Shown one piece after another: positions 33,633 through 44,834 of a stretch of DNA of 64,000 nt. Each line of letters begins with the position of its first letter. Position 1 is the first letter of the stretch. Location: positions 62,001 through 126,000 of the forward strand of contig NC_085854.1 of NCBI RefSeq assembly GCF_020906515.1, read 5' to 3'. A program made the translations under genes and the position numbers. Under the pieces are notes generated by a model. The model saw nothing but the letters and a program-made list of their open reading frames with translations. It was not told where the DNA came from and did no database searches. This DNA comes from Vanrija pseudolonga. Lineage: Eukaryota > Basidiomycota > Tremellomycetes > Trichosporonales > Trichosporonaceae.

Positions 33633-36600
33633 GGCTTTGCGAAGCCGTTGGCGGAGTGGTAGAGGGGTTTTAAAGAATGTTTTCCGTCACCAATGCGCTG
33701 CTGGGGCTGTCGGTGGGGGTGTCGGGGGAGGGGGTATTCGAGGCCTTGAGCCTTTGGGACTGGTTTGTCGAACGATTCGAGTGCGGTGCGAGTTGTGTAC
33801 TGCGCGCCGTACTCTTGTCTCTCTCAAACGCTGTGGTCAGTGAGTGAGAAGTTGCAGCAGGAGGGATCCCATGCGCGGGTGCTCATTCTGGCTCTTATAC
33901 AGAGGTTGTCATGGACGGGGACGAGGGCTGAGAAGGGCGGGGGGGGGAGCGTTGCAACTACCGCAGGTGTCGTCGAGCATGCGACATTGCAACGGCCCGG
34001 TAACGGCAGGGGGAGAAGTCAAAAGGCACTGTAATGGGCGGGGGGGCTGCACTTGTCGTCAACATGATGGCAGTGGGACACTCTAGGTCTGTTCCTGTGC
34101 CGGACGTCACATCACTGGTAGCCCGATACAACTTTATCCGGTCTTAGCGGGCAAGGCGTAGTTGGGAGAGAGGAGAGGGTGAGACAGCTGGGGAACTGGC
34201 GTGAGGTATGCTGGCTCGCCAGTACCAGGAATGATGAAAGTGCCCAGAGGCAGAGGGCGGGCGAGGGCGAGGCGGGGTGGTGTGGTGGGAGCAGCGCAAC
34301 GGCCACAGGGTCTGGTGAGAGGTGACTGATGGCCAGGTGGGGCAACACTCAAGCAGAGCCACGTTCCATGATGTGGACGGCCGCCTTCAGTGCGCCGAGG
34401 TACCCCACCTCGACATGAAGAAAACAGGGTGGTCCATCCGACAGGCAGCAAGCAATGGGCAATGGACCTGGGGCAACCAGAGGCGTAGCGGGATTGTTGA
34501 CGCTGGCGACGGCTGTGACCCCCAGGCAGTCTTCCCGGTCGTCTGGCGCAATTCCTGACGACCAGGAACAAATGTCGGTATTGTTTACGTTGATTCATTT
34601 CACTGCTGGGATGGAACGATACCAGCCCGCCGCTGCTAACACTTCCCGTCCTCGTGCACGAAACGGCCGAGGCCATACCATATTGCGGAACGCAGGAACC
34701 GAGCCAAGCCGCCGTCTCGATAAATGTTTCATGACCAAACTGGCAATATTCGCAGGCAGGCCGTGGGTGGGGCGGGGTTAGCGAGCGAGCGTAGCAAGCA
34801 AGACTGGCTGGCGCCGTCAGCGTCAGCAATCATGCGCAGTACAAACCCCCCGAGACGACCTTCGTCTAGGATGATGAAATGGGAAGGAGTGTGCCTCTGC
34901 GTCTATGAGGCCATGGCCCCCGTCGTCGACAAGTGACGGAACGACGGGAGCGACATGACATGCAACAGCACCAAAGGTCCGAAGCATCGTGCCAACTTTG
35001 ACTGGTGCATCGCCGACGTAGCATTGCAACGGCGATGACAGTGTCTCGGGCCGCAAATGTGCATAGGTTAGCAACATGCGTGTGTCGGGATGGGCATGCA
35101 TTCGAGAAAAGCATCGGGGGTTATCATGGTTCCAAACTCAAACACTCGCAGACCAACTCAATCAGTCGACATGGATGCTGCTGTGGATGAAACGAGTGGA
35201 GCAGCAGCGCCAGAGTCGTTCTCGACTGCATCAACGTCCTGTGCCCGTTGCCGTTGCAGCTGCAGCATTGGGTTTGCGGGTTGTGGGTGCGGGAAGCAGT
35301 CTGTATGTAAACAGCCGGCACCAACCTTCATCCGCAGCACCAGACGGTGAGGCTTGGCGAGCAAGTCTGCCGGTAACGAGGGGAGTGCTCACGCAAGTCG
35401 AGCATGTACTGTGCGCAACAGGTCAGGCAGCAAACCACGAAGCCACCGTAACCAAGAGCGGCCATCCCACGCTGATATCTCGGCATGTGCCTGACCAGAC
35501 GAGGCCGGGTTCGGAAGGTGCCTCGGGAGCGCTCGTGTCGTCGACGACGCACACGCACGCAAGCACGCACGCTCGCGTCCCGGTGCTCTCTCACGCTACC
35601 ACATGACCGCCGCGCCTTGCGAGGCGTAGATCCATCCGGGCCGCTGGCGCTGCTTTAGCTGTGGGAGGTGGTGGTGGCACGCGGCGGCGGGAACGCTGGA
35701 GTCTGGCTACGGTTGTTGGTGGTCGCGACCTCGACAACGGTGGCTGGCCCGCTTGTCCATGTCCCAAACACAAAACTTCCCCCTTTGGTCTGGTTTCGTG
35801 TCACCACTCCCAGCCCAACACGAGGGCATGACGGCACGAAGTCAACAGAGCTCATGCACGTCATCTCTCATGGCCACCAGGTGGTAGCTGCAGCACTCGT
35901 GCATCACCTGGTAGTGACCATAACACCCAACTTGGACGCCAAGACGGCCGTGAGATTAATGTTCGTAAAGACCGAACCCAAGACAGACAGGTACAGTGAG
36001 GCTCCAAGACGAGTGACTCGCACAAGCGAGCTGGGTGTGTGCCAGCCAGTGCAGATCAGCCCAGTGCCTCGGTGGGTGAGACACCACCACCTGTGTGCTG
36101 TCCGTCTCTGCGCAGCGGCGTCCCGAGTAAGAAGGTGGAAGCTGCCGCTCGCGCGTGTGGGTGGGAAGCGCGTGCCATCGTTGCTACTGTTGGCTGGCCG
36201 GAGCGATCGATCACTCCGGTGGATGCGGGGTGCACCGGGCGCCGCCTCGTCTCACGAATGGGCACGGCGGAGCGGTGTGAGACAACAGCCGAAGGCGCTG
36301 CAGTGAGTGCAGCAGTGTGCCGCTCACCCCCGTCGCTAGGATGGCGGGCGAGCGGCGAACAGCGGGCACACATTCGTGACCTTCGGGAGCGGTGGTGCCT
36401 CCCCTCCCACGTCTACGCCGCGCTCCAATGCTCCACCGCACATTTCGGTGGACGTGGGATGAGCTGTGCTCGTAATTCGGAAGATTATTGCATTGCCATG
36501 CTGTCGATTCTCCGTGCCCAAAGCGAGCCTAGTTTACTTTGGTAGCGACTAGGGAGCATCCAGGCGACTTGTCGCGACCTTGACGTCACGGTGTATGGCT

Positions 36601-36954
36601 GGTCCTGATAGGCATTGTTCAAAGTTTCCCAGTTGCTCGGAGGAGGCTGGGTGACACTCGATACTTACTCATGCTCATAATCGGCCTGTCCTGTCTCACA
36701 TCCCCCCTGCTGCCTCTTGCTGCGGATGGATCAACTGCATCTTGGACAGGATCGGCAATGGTGGTGTTCCATGACCCCTGAGCCGCGCTTCCCGCCATTG
36801 CGGCGTTCATCCTTTATCGGTCCTTCATAGCCGACTACAAATTCTTACACTTGTACAACTGACCCGACCTGCTTCTTTCACATCGCGCGGCTACTGGACC
36901 CATGCGACGAGCTCAGTCCTTATGGTATGCTGACCGACTAACTCGCCACATGCC
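33633..36954. other. Long stretch with no firm gene; possible cryptic minus-strand coding pieces
   Basis: This holds the promoter of the giant gene (right up to a poly-G run near 33939) and the 3' flank of the next locus. Between about 35160 and 36010 the minus strand has short coding-like pieces: LGSVFTNINLTAVLASKLG (near 35940-35990), VVTRNQTKGGSFVFGTWTSG (near 35770-35830), YGGFVVCCLTCCAQYMLDL (near 35400-35460) and an acidic end DAVENDSGAAAPLVSS (near 35190-35240). These could be exons of a small membrane protein with a Cys-rich TM, but I could not connect them with convincing splice sites. Nothing else is recognised. Confidence 0.4.
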
Positions 36955-39194
36955 TTACACCGAGTCATGGCCGCGACAGGCAATCAGCGGCGCGCCGCTG
37001 TCCGCCACCGACGACGCTATATCGTCACTCTCCGGCACAGTAGCGCGGGTAAGCCCAAGCAGCTGAGTGGTGGTGAGGTACGACGGGCCCTGGTATGGCG
37101 AGGTGAACGTCGGCACGCCCATCCGGGAGAGCCGGTACACAGAGCGGGGTGGTCGTTGCGGCACCACTCCTCTCGTCACAAGGTCCGGCACTTCACCGAG
37201 CGACTCGACCTCGGAGTAGATGGAGCCCGGCGGTGAAGACGGACGCGACGCGAGGTACGGCCCGTCGCCCGAGCAGTACGTCGGCGCGGAGGAGCTCGGC
37301 GGTGGGTGCGGGTCCTTTGACGCGTAGCTCGGTGCGCGAGCGCCGTCCTGTGTGTGGTACGACGGCGCGACGGTCGAGTAGGAGCGCGCGTCGTCAAACT
37401 CTGCGGGCTTGTGCTTGGCCTTCTTGATGTTGATGTCTCCAAACGCGGCCTCGCTTTCCCTACTATCAGCGACGACGACTGGTGGCTTGACCAACCTGAT
37501 TTCGCTCTCCATGTCCATGTCCGACTGCAGCGGGCCGAAGGGCTGTGGCACCACCACTTCGGGACGGCGGCGGATGATCTTTGAAAGCGAGGTGGCCGCC
37601 GCCCTAACTGCGTCAGCAATACCGTCCTTTGTCCCCTTTGCCGCCCGCTTTGCCCCGCTCCTCGGACTGGTAGCCATGATCACAATGGCGCGCCAAGTCC
37701 ACGCAGCGGCGCACTCGATTCCCCGCCACGCGCTCGTCACACCTCGACGGATCCGACCGCCGAGCCTCGCCTTCCAATCTCGGTATCGGTCGCGGTTGTA
37801 TGCCCAATCAAGGAAGAGCCACCAAAGCGCGATGGCCCCCTGGACGGGTTAGCGGTGTGACGCGCAGTGTGGGTACGCACAACTACGGAAATAGCAAGGC
37901 CAGAGATGCGGGCAACGCACACGGCCTTCGCGACACATCGGCACATGGCGTTGTCTGGGTTATTGGGGTCCATCCAGGACTCGCATGTGGCGGAGGGGGC
38001 GGGGGTGGACACCGTGGAGGACGGGGCAGGGGCAGCCAGGGCGAGAGGGGCGAGAGGGGGGACGAGGAGGACGGCTAGGACGGGGAGAGCCATACGCCGG
38101 TGGCCACACGAGGCTACTGTGTGCCGAAGCCGGGGGCGCACCGAGGCTTTGTCGAGTGGCACGGCAGGTACACGAGGACACAGGACATACCGTAGGGTGG
38201 TCCATAAGTTGACGGTGAGGGCGGTCACAACACCACCAGCCTTCCTCGGGAGCGACCGGAGCCACGCCGAGAAGACATCGAGCACGGCATAAGTCTTCGG
38301 ATCAACGTCGTAGATCAAGTGGTTGATGCACCGCAAGATCTATGTCAGGTCAGCGGCCTCGGCGTTCATGGACTCACGAAGTAGGCCGCGAAGAGGCCGG
38401 TCACCCCTGCGACAATGATGCTGGTGCACAACATCCAACACACACCTTCGGAGACGTGGCGACACAGCCGGCCTCGTTCAACTCGCTTGGCCGTCGGTGT
38501 ACTGGTCGAAGAGGCTTCGGCAGGGGCAGCACGAGCGAGCGGGGCGAGGAGCGCGAGGAGCGCGAGGGGCAGTGCGAGCAGGCCCTTGGGCAAGTGCGCA
38601 GCGCCGGTGGTTGGGCTGCGAGGCGGCGAGGGAACATAACGACGAAGGACGTACCTGATTGAGTCCCATGTCTTGACGGCGAGGGAAGCGATCAAGTTGG
38701 TTGACTTCCGGCGAAGCCTCTGGAGCCGTTCCCCGAGGGCGAGGGAGTCACGTTCAGCGACGGATTTCCCGTGGGCCGACTTGAACCATTCCCGAGTCTT
38801 ACGCGACTTGTACCACTCCCAGAAGATGGCCATGCGTGTATGCTGCCAGTGAAGGAACCGATACGACTCGATGAGGTAGTCCAAGACTTTAAATGCCCCC
38901 TCGGTCACGTTAGCGCGCCCGCCCGCAAAGACAGTGACCCACAATAACAGTCCAAAGGAGGGCAAAGCACCCCCCGAGTATGACGGCTGGCATGAAGATG
39001 ATGGTGAAGATTATGCACGCCCAGTATGGGAGCTTGCATGATGGGCAGAGAACTGTCTTTGGGCAGTCGGGCTTGCCGCTCGCCGAGGGGGAGGCGAGCG
39101 GAGTCGGAGGGGAGGTATCATTGGCGAGCGCGAGCGCAAGAGGGACAAGCACAAGGATGAGGGTAAGGGTGAGGGAGAGGCGCGTGTGCCTCAT
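36955..39194 (-). CDS. Membrane protein with three signal-peptide/TM modules (group i)
   Basis: Minus-strand exons 38943-39194, 38378-38899, 37881-38339 and 36955-37839 give 705 aa with all introns 38-43 nt and phase 0. Each of the first three exons ends in a TM segment. Module 1: a signal peptide (LTLILVLVPLALALA), CPKTVLCPSC, then a TM. Modules 2 and 3 repeat the plan inside the protein: a helical cytosolic stretch (LDYLIESYRF...SIRYVLRRYVPSPP; LDVFSAWL...TLRYVLCPRVP), a signal-like segment (LLALPLALLALLAPLARAAPAEASS; MALPVLAVLL...ALAAPAPSS), a short ectodomain and a TM. The last exon adds GAIALWWLFLDWAY, a basic helix and a disordered tail with APSYHTQD, RAPSYAS and APTYCSG. The ATG at 38093 exactly begins the third signal-like segment, so a separate 365-aa gene (37881-38093 plus 36955-37839) is an alternative. 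Function unknown. Confidence 0.65.
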
Positions 39195-39799
39195 CAGGTG
39201 GAAGCTCTATAACTGGGTGTGTGTTCGATGGTTCGGTGGAGAGGATAAGGAAAGGAAGCAGTGGCGAGTGGGAAGACGCACCACCACAGAGAAGGATGGG
39301 CAGTTATGTGCACGCCCACACCCCGTGCAGCGCGGCTCGCGCCACCACACATATACGAGCAATCCACTCGAGTCAGTCGCCCAGTCTTGTCTTGGCACAG
39401 AGGCACGCGCTCGAGTTGTGCACGCACCGGCCTGCCGCCACTCGCATTGTTCCGCCATCACGGACACCGCCTCGTCTCGACCCAGTCCTTATCTCCAGCT
39501 CAGGATTGGCTGGGGGGCGCGAACCCCGGTGCCGGGGATACATGCCCGCTGCATCGCTATCAGCACGGACTCGTCGGCCAGCGCCTATTAGCCGCGGGTC
39601 TGTGGGTGATGCATAGTGGGTGGCGAGGGCGACAGGTGGACGTGCGGCTCTGGCCGCTTCTGCATCTCGAAGCCCCCGGTCAGCGTCCATCATCGACTCG
39701 GCTCGGCCAACCCGGCACTGTGCGACACTGTCTGCGAACCTTCAAGTCTATACATACAACGTCTAACAGGTCTAAATCAACATCTCGGTGGCAAACAGC
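39195..39799. other. Intergenic, nothing recognised
   Basis: Promoter side of the triple-module gene and 3' side of the next paralogue. AT-richer patches lie near 39750-39790. No gene seen. Confidence 0.45.
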
Positions 39800-40495
39800 C
39801 TAAGCAGGCGGAACGGCCGGCGAGTACGCCGGTGCGACGGAGTCGGAGACGTACGACGGTGCGAGTGACGATTCGGCGGAGGCGACCGACTTGGCATCGT
39901 CCTCTGGCCCGAGCTTCTCCCTCTTCTCATCGACAAGCAGGGCACTCGCCTTCTTCTCATCGACAAACAAGGCGCTTTCGTCCATTGGCACGACGGTCGG
40001 GGGTGGTCGGGACGGGGCGAGGCGCGCGGTGGCGTGAGCTGCGCGCCGGATGACAGCCCACACGCCCGTCGCAGAACGACCTATACTAGCGGCCATCCTA
40101 CAGGGGAAGGCCAACACTGCAGCGGCAATGCGTGCAGCTCCCGCAGACATCTTGCTCGGCAACGCCTTCGCCTTCGCAAGAGCCCGGGTGTACGCACCAT
40201 CCCGCAAGACGAACGGGACCGTGATGAGCTGGGGGGTTAGAGAGGCGGCGCAACACGTGCAGGTACGCACAAGCGTGCCGAAGACGGCACCGAGAGCGAG
40301 CGCCAGGCGTCGCTTGGTGCATGTCGCCTTGGTCGCCTTGCGGCATATTCCGCTCTCGTCGGTGTCGGGATACCGCCATGGGGTGGGAGTGGCGGAGGGG
40401 ACGGGGTCGGTAGAAGTGGAGGACGGAACGGGCGCGCCGAGGGCGAGAGACGCCCCAAGGGCGAGGGCGAGAACTAAGGCCGAGAGCCTGGTCAT
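39800..40495 (-). CDS. Group i signal-peptide/TM protein, 217 aa
   Basis: Minus-strand exons 40271-40495 and 39800-40228, intron 42 nt, phase 0, at the same place as in the neighbouring paralogue. Layout: signal peptide (LSALVLALALGASLALG) cut before APVPSS; a 50-residue ectodomain with PTPWRYPDTDESGICRKATK and a second Cys; TM split by the intron (LALALGAVFGTL | LITVPFVL); a positively charged helical segment; then a tail with two VDEK repeats and SSLAPSYVSDSVAPAYS. I know no named family. The pattern fits a type I single-pass surface protein with a cytosolic adaptor tail. The clear signal peptide and the intron shared with its paralogues support the model. Confidence 0.78.
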   Translation of the reverse strand: MTRLSALVLALALGASLALGAPVPSSTSTDPVPSATPTPWRYPDTDESGICRKATKATCTKRRLALALGAVFGTLVRTCTCCAASLTPQLITVPFVLRDGAYTRALAKAKALPSKMSAGAARIAAAVLAFPCRMAASIGRSATGVWAVIRRAAHATARLAPSRPPPTVVPMDESALFVDEKKASALLVDEKREKLGPEDDAKSVASAESSLAPSYVSDSVAPAYSPAVPPA

Positions 40496-41110
40496 GGATA
40501 CCGGATGTGTGTTGGATGTCTCGTAGTGTGGCTGTGGTGTGTAGGGCCAGTGGTTGTGAGTGTTGATGATGCGCGTCGTGAGGCCAGAGTTTTATAGGGA
40601 GAACCGTTGATCTCTCGCCTCGTCACCTCCATGGTATCACTTCCACCACCGAGTCTGCCGGATGGGTATGTAGCAGTGCAGACAAACTGGCACCGCCGCA
40701 GGGATGAATGATCTTGATCCGCCGGGGTCACGATTGCAAGTGGTGCCGCCGGCTCACAGAGCTGAGGGGCCGACCGATCCGCAGTCCCAACCTGGCACGG
40801 CCATCGCCGATGCTCTCGCGGCCTTATCTCCGGCCGGATCGGCATGCCTCCCATTCGCCGCGATGACCACCATGCTCCGACGCCGGCGGTGGAGTTGATG
40901 GAATCGGCTCTGTAGCGCGGGACATGTCCCTCTGCACCGCAGCGGCCTGGGCGGATTCTAATGAGCCGAGAGCGGGTCGGTTAGGTCGGCTTCGGGGGCT
41001 GTGACGCGCGGGGTTGTTGTCCGCGAGGTCGGCGGCTTGGTCACCCACAACACCTATGCATATGTACAGCAGCAGCTTCGGACCATCTAGTACCACCCCT
41101 GGTCTATTGT
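40496..41110. other. Intergenic, nothing recognised
   Basis: Promoter of the 217-aa gene and 3' flank of the next. No repeat or RNA gene is visible. Confidence 0.45.
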
Positions 41111-41902
41111 TCACGGCACGGGGCGCTCTGGAAGGGGAGCGAAATGCACGGGCGGTACTGGGGGTGGTGGGCGCGCGCCGGGCGGCAGAGACGCCTCCAG
41201 CGTCTCGACCTGTTCATCAATCGGGGACAATTGCTCAATAGACTGAGCGTACAACCCCGGGAAGAGGGAGGAGGTGTACGTCGGTGCTGATTCACCGGAA
41301 TGGTAGGATGGCGCCGCGGTGATGAAGGACTCGGCGTCATCGTCCTCGACCTCGTCCTTCTTCTTGCCCGACCGCTTGGCCCCCGCTCCCTTCTTGGCCA
41401 GCAGCTCGACGGCATCCCCGTCCTTTGGTGGCACAGGCGGTGGCCGGCGAGACGGGATACGTCGAGTGGCTGCCCTCATAGCGCGCTCGATACCGCCCAA
41501 CGCCGAGTCAGCGAGCCTGCCAACCCACGCAGCAGTCTGCCACGGCGCCGCGAGAAACCCAGCGGCGATCCTGCCCCGGAACTCTACGAGAAACATGACG
41601 AGGAGGAACAAGAGGATAAGCACCTGCGGCTGATCAGTCGAGTACACACGCGCGCAGAGTTCACGCACCGGGATCCCAAACACCGAGCCTAGGGTCAAGG
41701 CGACGGCGTTGCGGACGCACTCGGGCTTGGTCCGGTGGCGGCATACCCCGTTCTCCTCGGTGTCGGGATACCGCCACGGCGTGGGAGTGGCGGAGGGGAG
41801 GGCGTCGGTGGAAGTGGAGGAGGGGACGGGGGCTGCGAGGGTGGCTAGAGCGCCGACGGAGAGCGTGGCGACGAGTACGCGGTCGACTCGGTGGCGGGGC
41901 AT
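41111..41902 (-). CDS. Group i signal-peptide/TM protein, 248 aa
   Basis: Minus-strand exons 41669-41902 and 41111-41623 with a 45-nt intron (GTGCGT donor, CTGAT branch, GCAG acceptor). The start MPRHRVDRVLV opens a signal peptide ending ALATLA before APVPSSTSTD. The ectodomain WRYPDTEENGVCRHRTKPEC is close to the previous paralogue. A strong TM (VLILLFLLVMFLVEF) follows the intron, then a basic region (RRIPSRRPPPVPPKDG), a Lys/Asp-rich stretch (KRSGKKKDEVEDDDAES) and AAPSYHSGESAPTYTSS. The C-terminus is Pro-rich (RPPPPVPPVHFAPLP) and could bind SH3 or WW domains. An in-frame ATG 13 codons upstream is less likely because it would precede the signal peptide with polar residues. Confidence 0.78.
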   Translation of the reverse strand: MPRHRVDRVLVATLSVGALATLAAPVPSSTSTDALPSATPTPWRYPDTEENGVCRHRTKPECVRNAVALTLGSVFGIPVRELCARVYSTDQPQVLILLFLLVMFLVEFRGRIAAGFLAAPWQTAAWVGRLADSALGGIERAMRAATRRIPSRRPPPVPPKDGDAVELLAKKGAGAKRSGKKKDEVEDDDAESFITAAPSYHSGESAPTYTSSLFPGLYAQSIEQLSPIDEQVETLEASLPPGARPPPPVPPVHFAPLPERPVP

Positions 41903-42258
41903 GGTGCGGAGGAGTGGAGAGTATTGGTGTTGTGGTAGCATTGTGCTCAGGTGGGCTGGCGGCTTGTGCTTGCCGTCCCACTCACCTCGAAGTTTATGTA
42001 CCTAAGCGGAACCGTGCACCGTGCACACTCGAAAGTGTTGCGGCCATGAAACCATGCAGTGCACATCCAGGCAGTGTAAGTAAGTCTGGTGCGTGACGTG
42101 CTGTGCAGCCTGCCTACAGTATTGTTGTTGGCACTGCCGCGTCGACGAGCTAATCAATCCTCCGACTCAAATAGCGCACTGACTGGACTCGACTCAACCC
42201 GACTTTCAGAGTAACTCTAAGCTCATTCAGTACATGCGAATACTACAAGGCCAAACAA
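41903..42258. other. Intergenic, nothing recognised
   Basis: Short promoter/terminator interval between two group i paralogues. Confidence 0.5.
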
Positions 42259-43189
42259 CTACACCACATCGCTCTCTCGGTGCAAGTGCACCATGACCAC
42301 CGCCGAGGTCACTGGGTCGCCCTCCTGGATGGTTGAGAGGCGCACAGGCGGGGGACGTAGTGGTCGGGCAGCTCCGGGCGGGAGTAAGCCATCGGTCTCC
42401 TCGTCTTTATCGTTGATGGTGCTAATCGTGGCGGTGCTGGAGGCTACGCTCCCCCACCGACCTGAGGAACCTCCAGCCGCGGTCCGCGGGAAGGTAGTGT
42501 ATGTCGGTGGGCGGGTGTAGGGCGGCGCCGGGATAGTGCACGCCCCGACAAGGCCGTCTCCTTCGTCCTGTTGCTTGGCCTTCTTGCCTTTGTCTTTCTT
42601 ATCCGGCAGTTCGACAGTGTCTGTGTAGGTTCCGTGCGGCGGGAAATGCTGCTTGGTGGGGTATCGCAGGCCCTTGGCCACTCTCACGATACAACGCCAC
42701 GTCGATCTCGTCCTCCCCGCAACTCGACACCACGTCGACCTAGTTGTGTCCACGGCGCGACTCCACATTAACAGAGTTGTCCCTACGACGAGGCGCCAGG
42801 TTTTTTCAACGGCGCAGACCACGCAGTCGCCGACATCTAGACGAAAACGAGCCTTCCCCTCTGCACAATTGCGCCCGATTACAAGCAGCAGATGCGGGAG
42901 GACGCCAATAAGTACAAGCATCGCCTAAGGGATTGATTAGGTGGGATACACACACGTACCACGCCAGAATGCGAGAACGTACCGTGATCCCCAGAACCAA
43001 GCCGATTATCCGTGTCTTACATGTTGGCTTTGTGACGCTGCGACAGATCCCCTGTTCCGGGGTGTCAGGGTACCGCCACTCAGATGGGGTGGGGGATGGC
43101 ACCAGGGTGACGACGGTGGAGGAGGGGACAGGGGCCCCGAAGGCGCTGCACGTGAAGACCCCGACAGCTACGATACAGAAGCGCGCCAT
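42259..43189 (-). CDS. Group i signal-peptide/TM protein, 290 aa
   Basis: Minus-strand exons 42983-43189 and 42259-42924 with a 58-nt intron (GTACGT donor, TTAG acceptor). Signal peptide MARFCIVAVGVFTCSAFG precedes APVPSSTV. The ectodomain keeps the group signature SEWRYPDTPEQGICRSVTK and its second Cys. The TM spans the intron (IIGLVLGIT | AMLVLIGVLPHLLLVI). The cytosolic part has Trp/Arg-rich repeats (RAVDTTRSTWCRVAG then RTRSTWRCIVRV), a Lys-rich patch (DKKDKGKKAKQQ), and proline-tyrosine motifs IPAPPYTRPPTYTTF, the second of which fits the PPxY ligand of WW domains. It ends with an acidic/hydrophobic tail. No enzyme motif. Confidence 0.78.
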
Positions 43190-44160
43190 GTGCTTGCAGA
43201 GAGGTGTTGTGTTGGCCAGCTTATTCTGCGGTGCTGGTGAAGATCATGAACTGTCACACTTGGGCTTAAGTCGACTGCAAACAGACAGACGTGTGTGAGG
43301 TATCACCACCCAGAGCCCCAAGTCTGTCCTCAGTTGTATGCGCGGCACCATGCAGCGACTACTTGGTCCACTGGCGCAATTGAATTCCGACGTGGAGTGT
43401 GGAGCCCGCCCATAACTTCACCCAGCGTCCGGCAGACTCGACAGTGGGCAGGAGCGACGTTGTGGGTGGTTGTTTTTGGTCGCGCTGAATTGCTAGGGGG
43501 CGGACATAATTCCGCCAGTCTTCCCAGCGCACATGAGCGACCCCTTCGGGCCGGTGAGCCAGACAACCGTCCGGCGTGTGCACAGCTGTACGAGGTCCGC
43601 CAGCTCCAGAACAACTGACCCGTCCTCACTCACTACGGCTACTGCATGCTGATGCGAGCCGGGGTTCGCCACCCACTCGAGCCTGAATAGCCCGAGAGCG
43701 CCGGCTGACGTCGTGATCGTCGAAAGCTTGTCACGATCTTTCTTATCTCCGGCACGCTCGGCATGGCTCCGATTCGCCAGATCGACAGGCAGGGCCCCGT
43801 GTCGGCCCCGTGCCGGTGTGGATGACGAGGTGGTGGTCATCTGTCTGGCTGATGTGAAAAGTCCGCGATGCCGGACTGTGATTGGTGGCAGTTGCGGCCT
43901 TGGGTGTCCGCTGCGCCATTTTGTGTTGCCTTGGCTCTTGCTTTCTTGGCAGACTGACTCCAGCGGAAGCATGCATTAGACGAGATTTGGCATCACCTTG
44001 GGCCTGATGCACACAGTATGGTAGATACGGACCCGTCCACAGTTTGATATTGCACACAATCACCACCTTGCGTATTTGGTTGGGCCTGCGGTGTGGCCGA
44101 TTCTTCTGCTCCGATTGGTTACGTCGACGCCTGAGTGTCTGGAGACTACGGTATTCAGAA
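43190..44160. other. Intergenic between groups i and ii
   Basis: About 970 nt. It includes the weak open frame listed next. Otherwise no recognised element. Confidence 0.4.
43493..43840 (-). CDS. Doubtful small ORF, 115 aa
   Basis: A single open frame from MTTTSSSTPARGR to GKTGGIMSAP. The middle (ALGLFRLEWVANPGSHQHAV followed by AVVSEDGSVVLEL) reads more like protein than typical antisense noise, but there is no known motif, no intron and no paralogue in the window. It could be a decayed gene piece. Low confidence. Confidence 0.2.
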   Translation of the reverse strand: MTTTSSSTPARGRHGALPVDLANRSHAERAGDKKDRDKLSTITTSAGALGLFRLEWVANPGSHQHAVAVVSEDGSVVLELADLVQLCTRRTVVWLTGPKGSLMCAGKTGGIMSAP

Positions 44161-44834
44161 TCACATGGCCACGCCAATGTTCGCCTGGCTAGGCCGACCG
44201 GTGCGCGAGGCCTCGGGTGGCCAGCCCTCGCGCACCTCGCAAAAGTCAAACCGGCCCTCTGAGCTTGCGCTCGACTCGCACCATGACGACCGATACGCTG
44301 GGGCAACGTCATTGGAGCGGTAGCTGGGTGCTGCAGTGGACTCGTTGTCGTTCGAACTCTTGCGCTCGTTGGCTTTGTCCTCTGATATCGCCTCGCTTGG
44401 AGAGTCAGATGTGTTGGGCGGGCGACTCACTCCAACTTGATGTTGGCTGGCGCCCCCGTCATCTCCATGTCCTGTGCCTTCTCCGGTCGGTGGAATGTAC
44501 AGGCATCGACGGCCTTGCTGGCCAACGCGATGAGAAACAGGACGATCACAAACTGGGGTCAAGTGTCAGCACGCTCCATTTCATTAGGGCTCACTATGGT
44601 CGGCGCGCAAGACATGAACAGGAGTACATACGCGAACCTCTCTCCCGGCGATGCCTCCTTCCAAACCTGAGGGAACGGCGGCAGTGGCGTCTTGGTCGTC
44701 GTCGGAGTGCGCGTTGTCGTGGTCGTTGTCGGTGGGATGATCGCAATCGAGGTTGACATGTCCTGCGGCACTGGAGCGGAGACAGCGACGGTCAGGGCGG
44801 TGGCAACCGCGATGACAGTGATGAGTTCGGCCAT
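44161..44834 (-). CDS. Group ii signal-peptide/TM protein, 198 aa
   Basis: Minus-strand exons 44595-44834, 44431-44552 and 44161-44395; introns 42 and 35 nt. Signal peptide (LITVIAVATALTVAVSA) precedes APVPQD and a Thr-rich stretch (TTTTTTRTPTTTKTP), then the group motif VWKEASPGERFAYV leading into a TM interrupted by intron 1 (FVIVLFLIALA). After the TM comes CTFHRPEKAQDMEMTGA. Intron 2 splits a codon in phase 2, the site shared with the next paralogues. The tail has NESTAAPSYRSNDVAPAYRSS and a Ser/Glu/Phe-rich patch (SSASSEGRFDF). Unknown function; a cytosolic adaptor-type tail is inferred from the repeated xPSYxS motif. Confidence 0.77.

Noticed and set aside
34134-34829. 231-codon minus-strand open frame
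   Set aside because: Translation is Arg/Pro/Ser-rich with no motif, signal peptide or paralogue; no splice sites extend it. Considered noise in GC-rich DNA.
37881-38093. Separate gene starting at ATG 38093 for the last module of the first array locus
   Set aside because: Not fully excluded, but the frame stays open and homologous upstream through 38339 and an in-phase intron joins it to the preceding module, so one gene is preferred.
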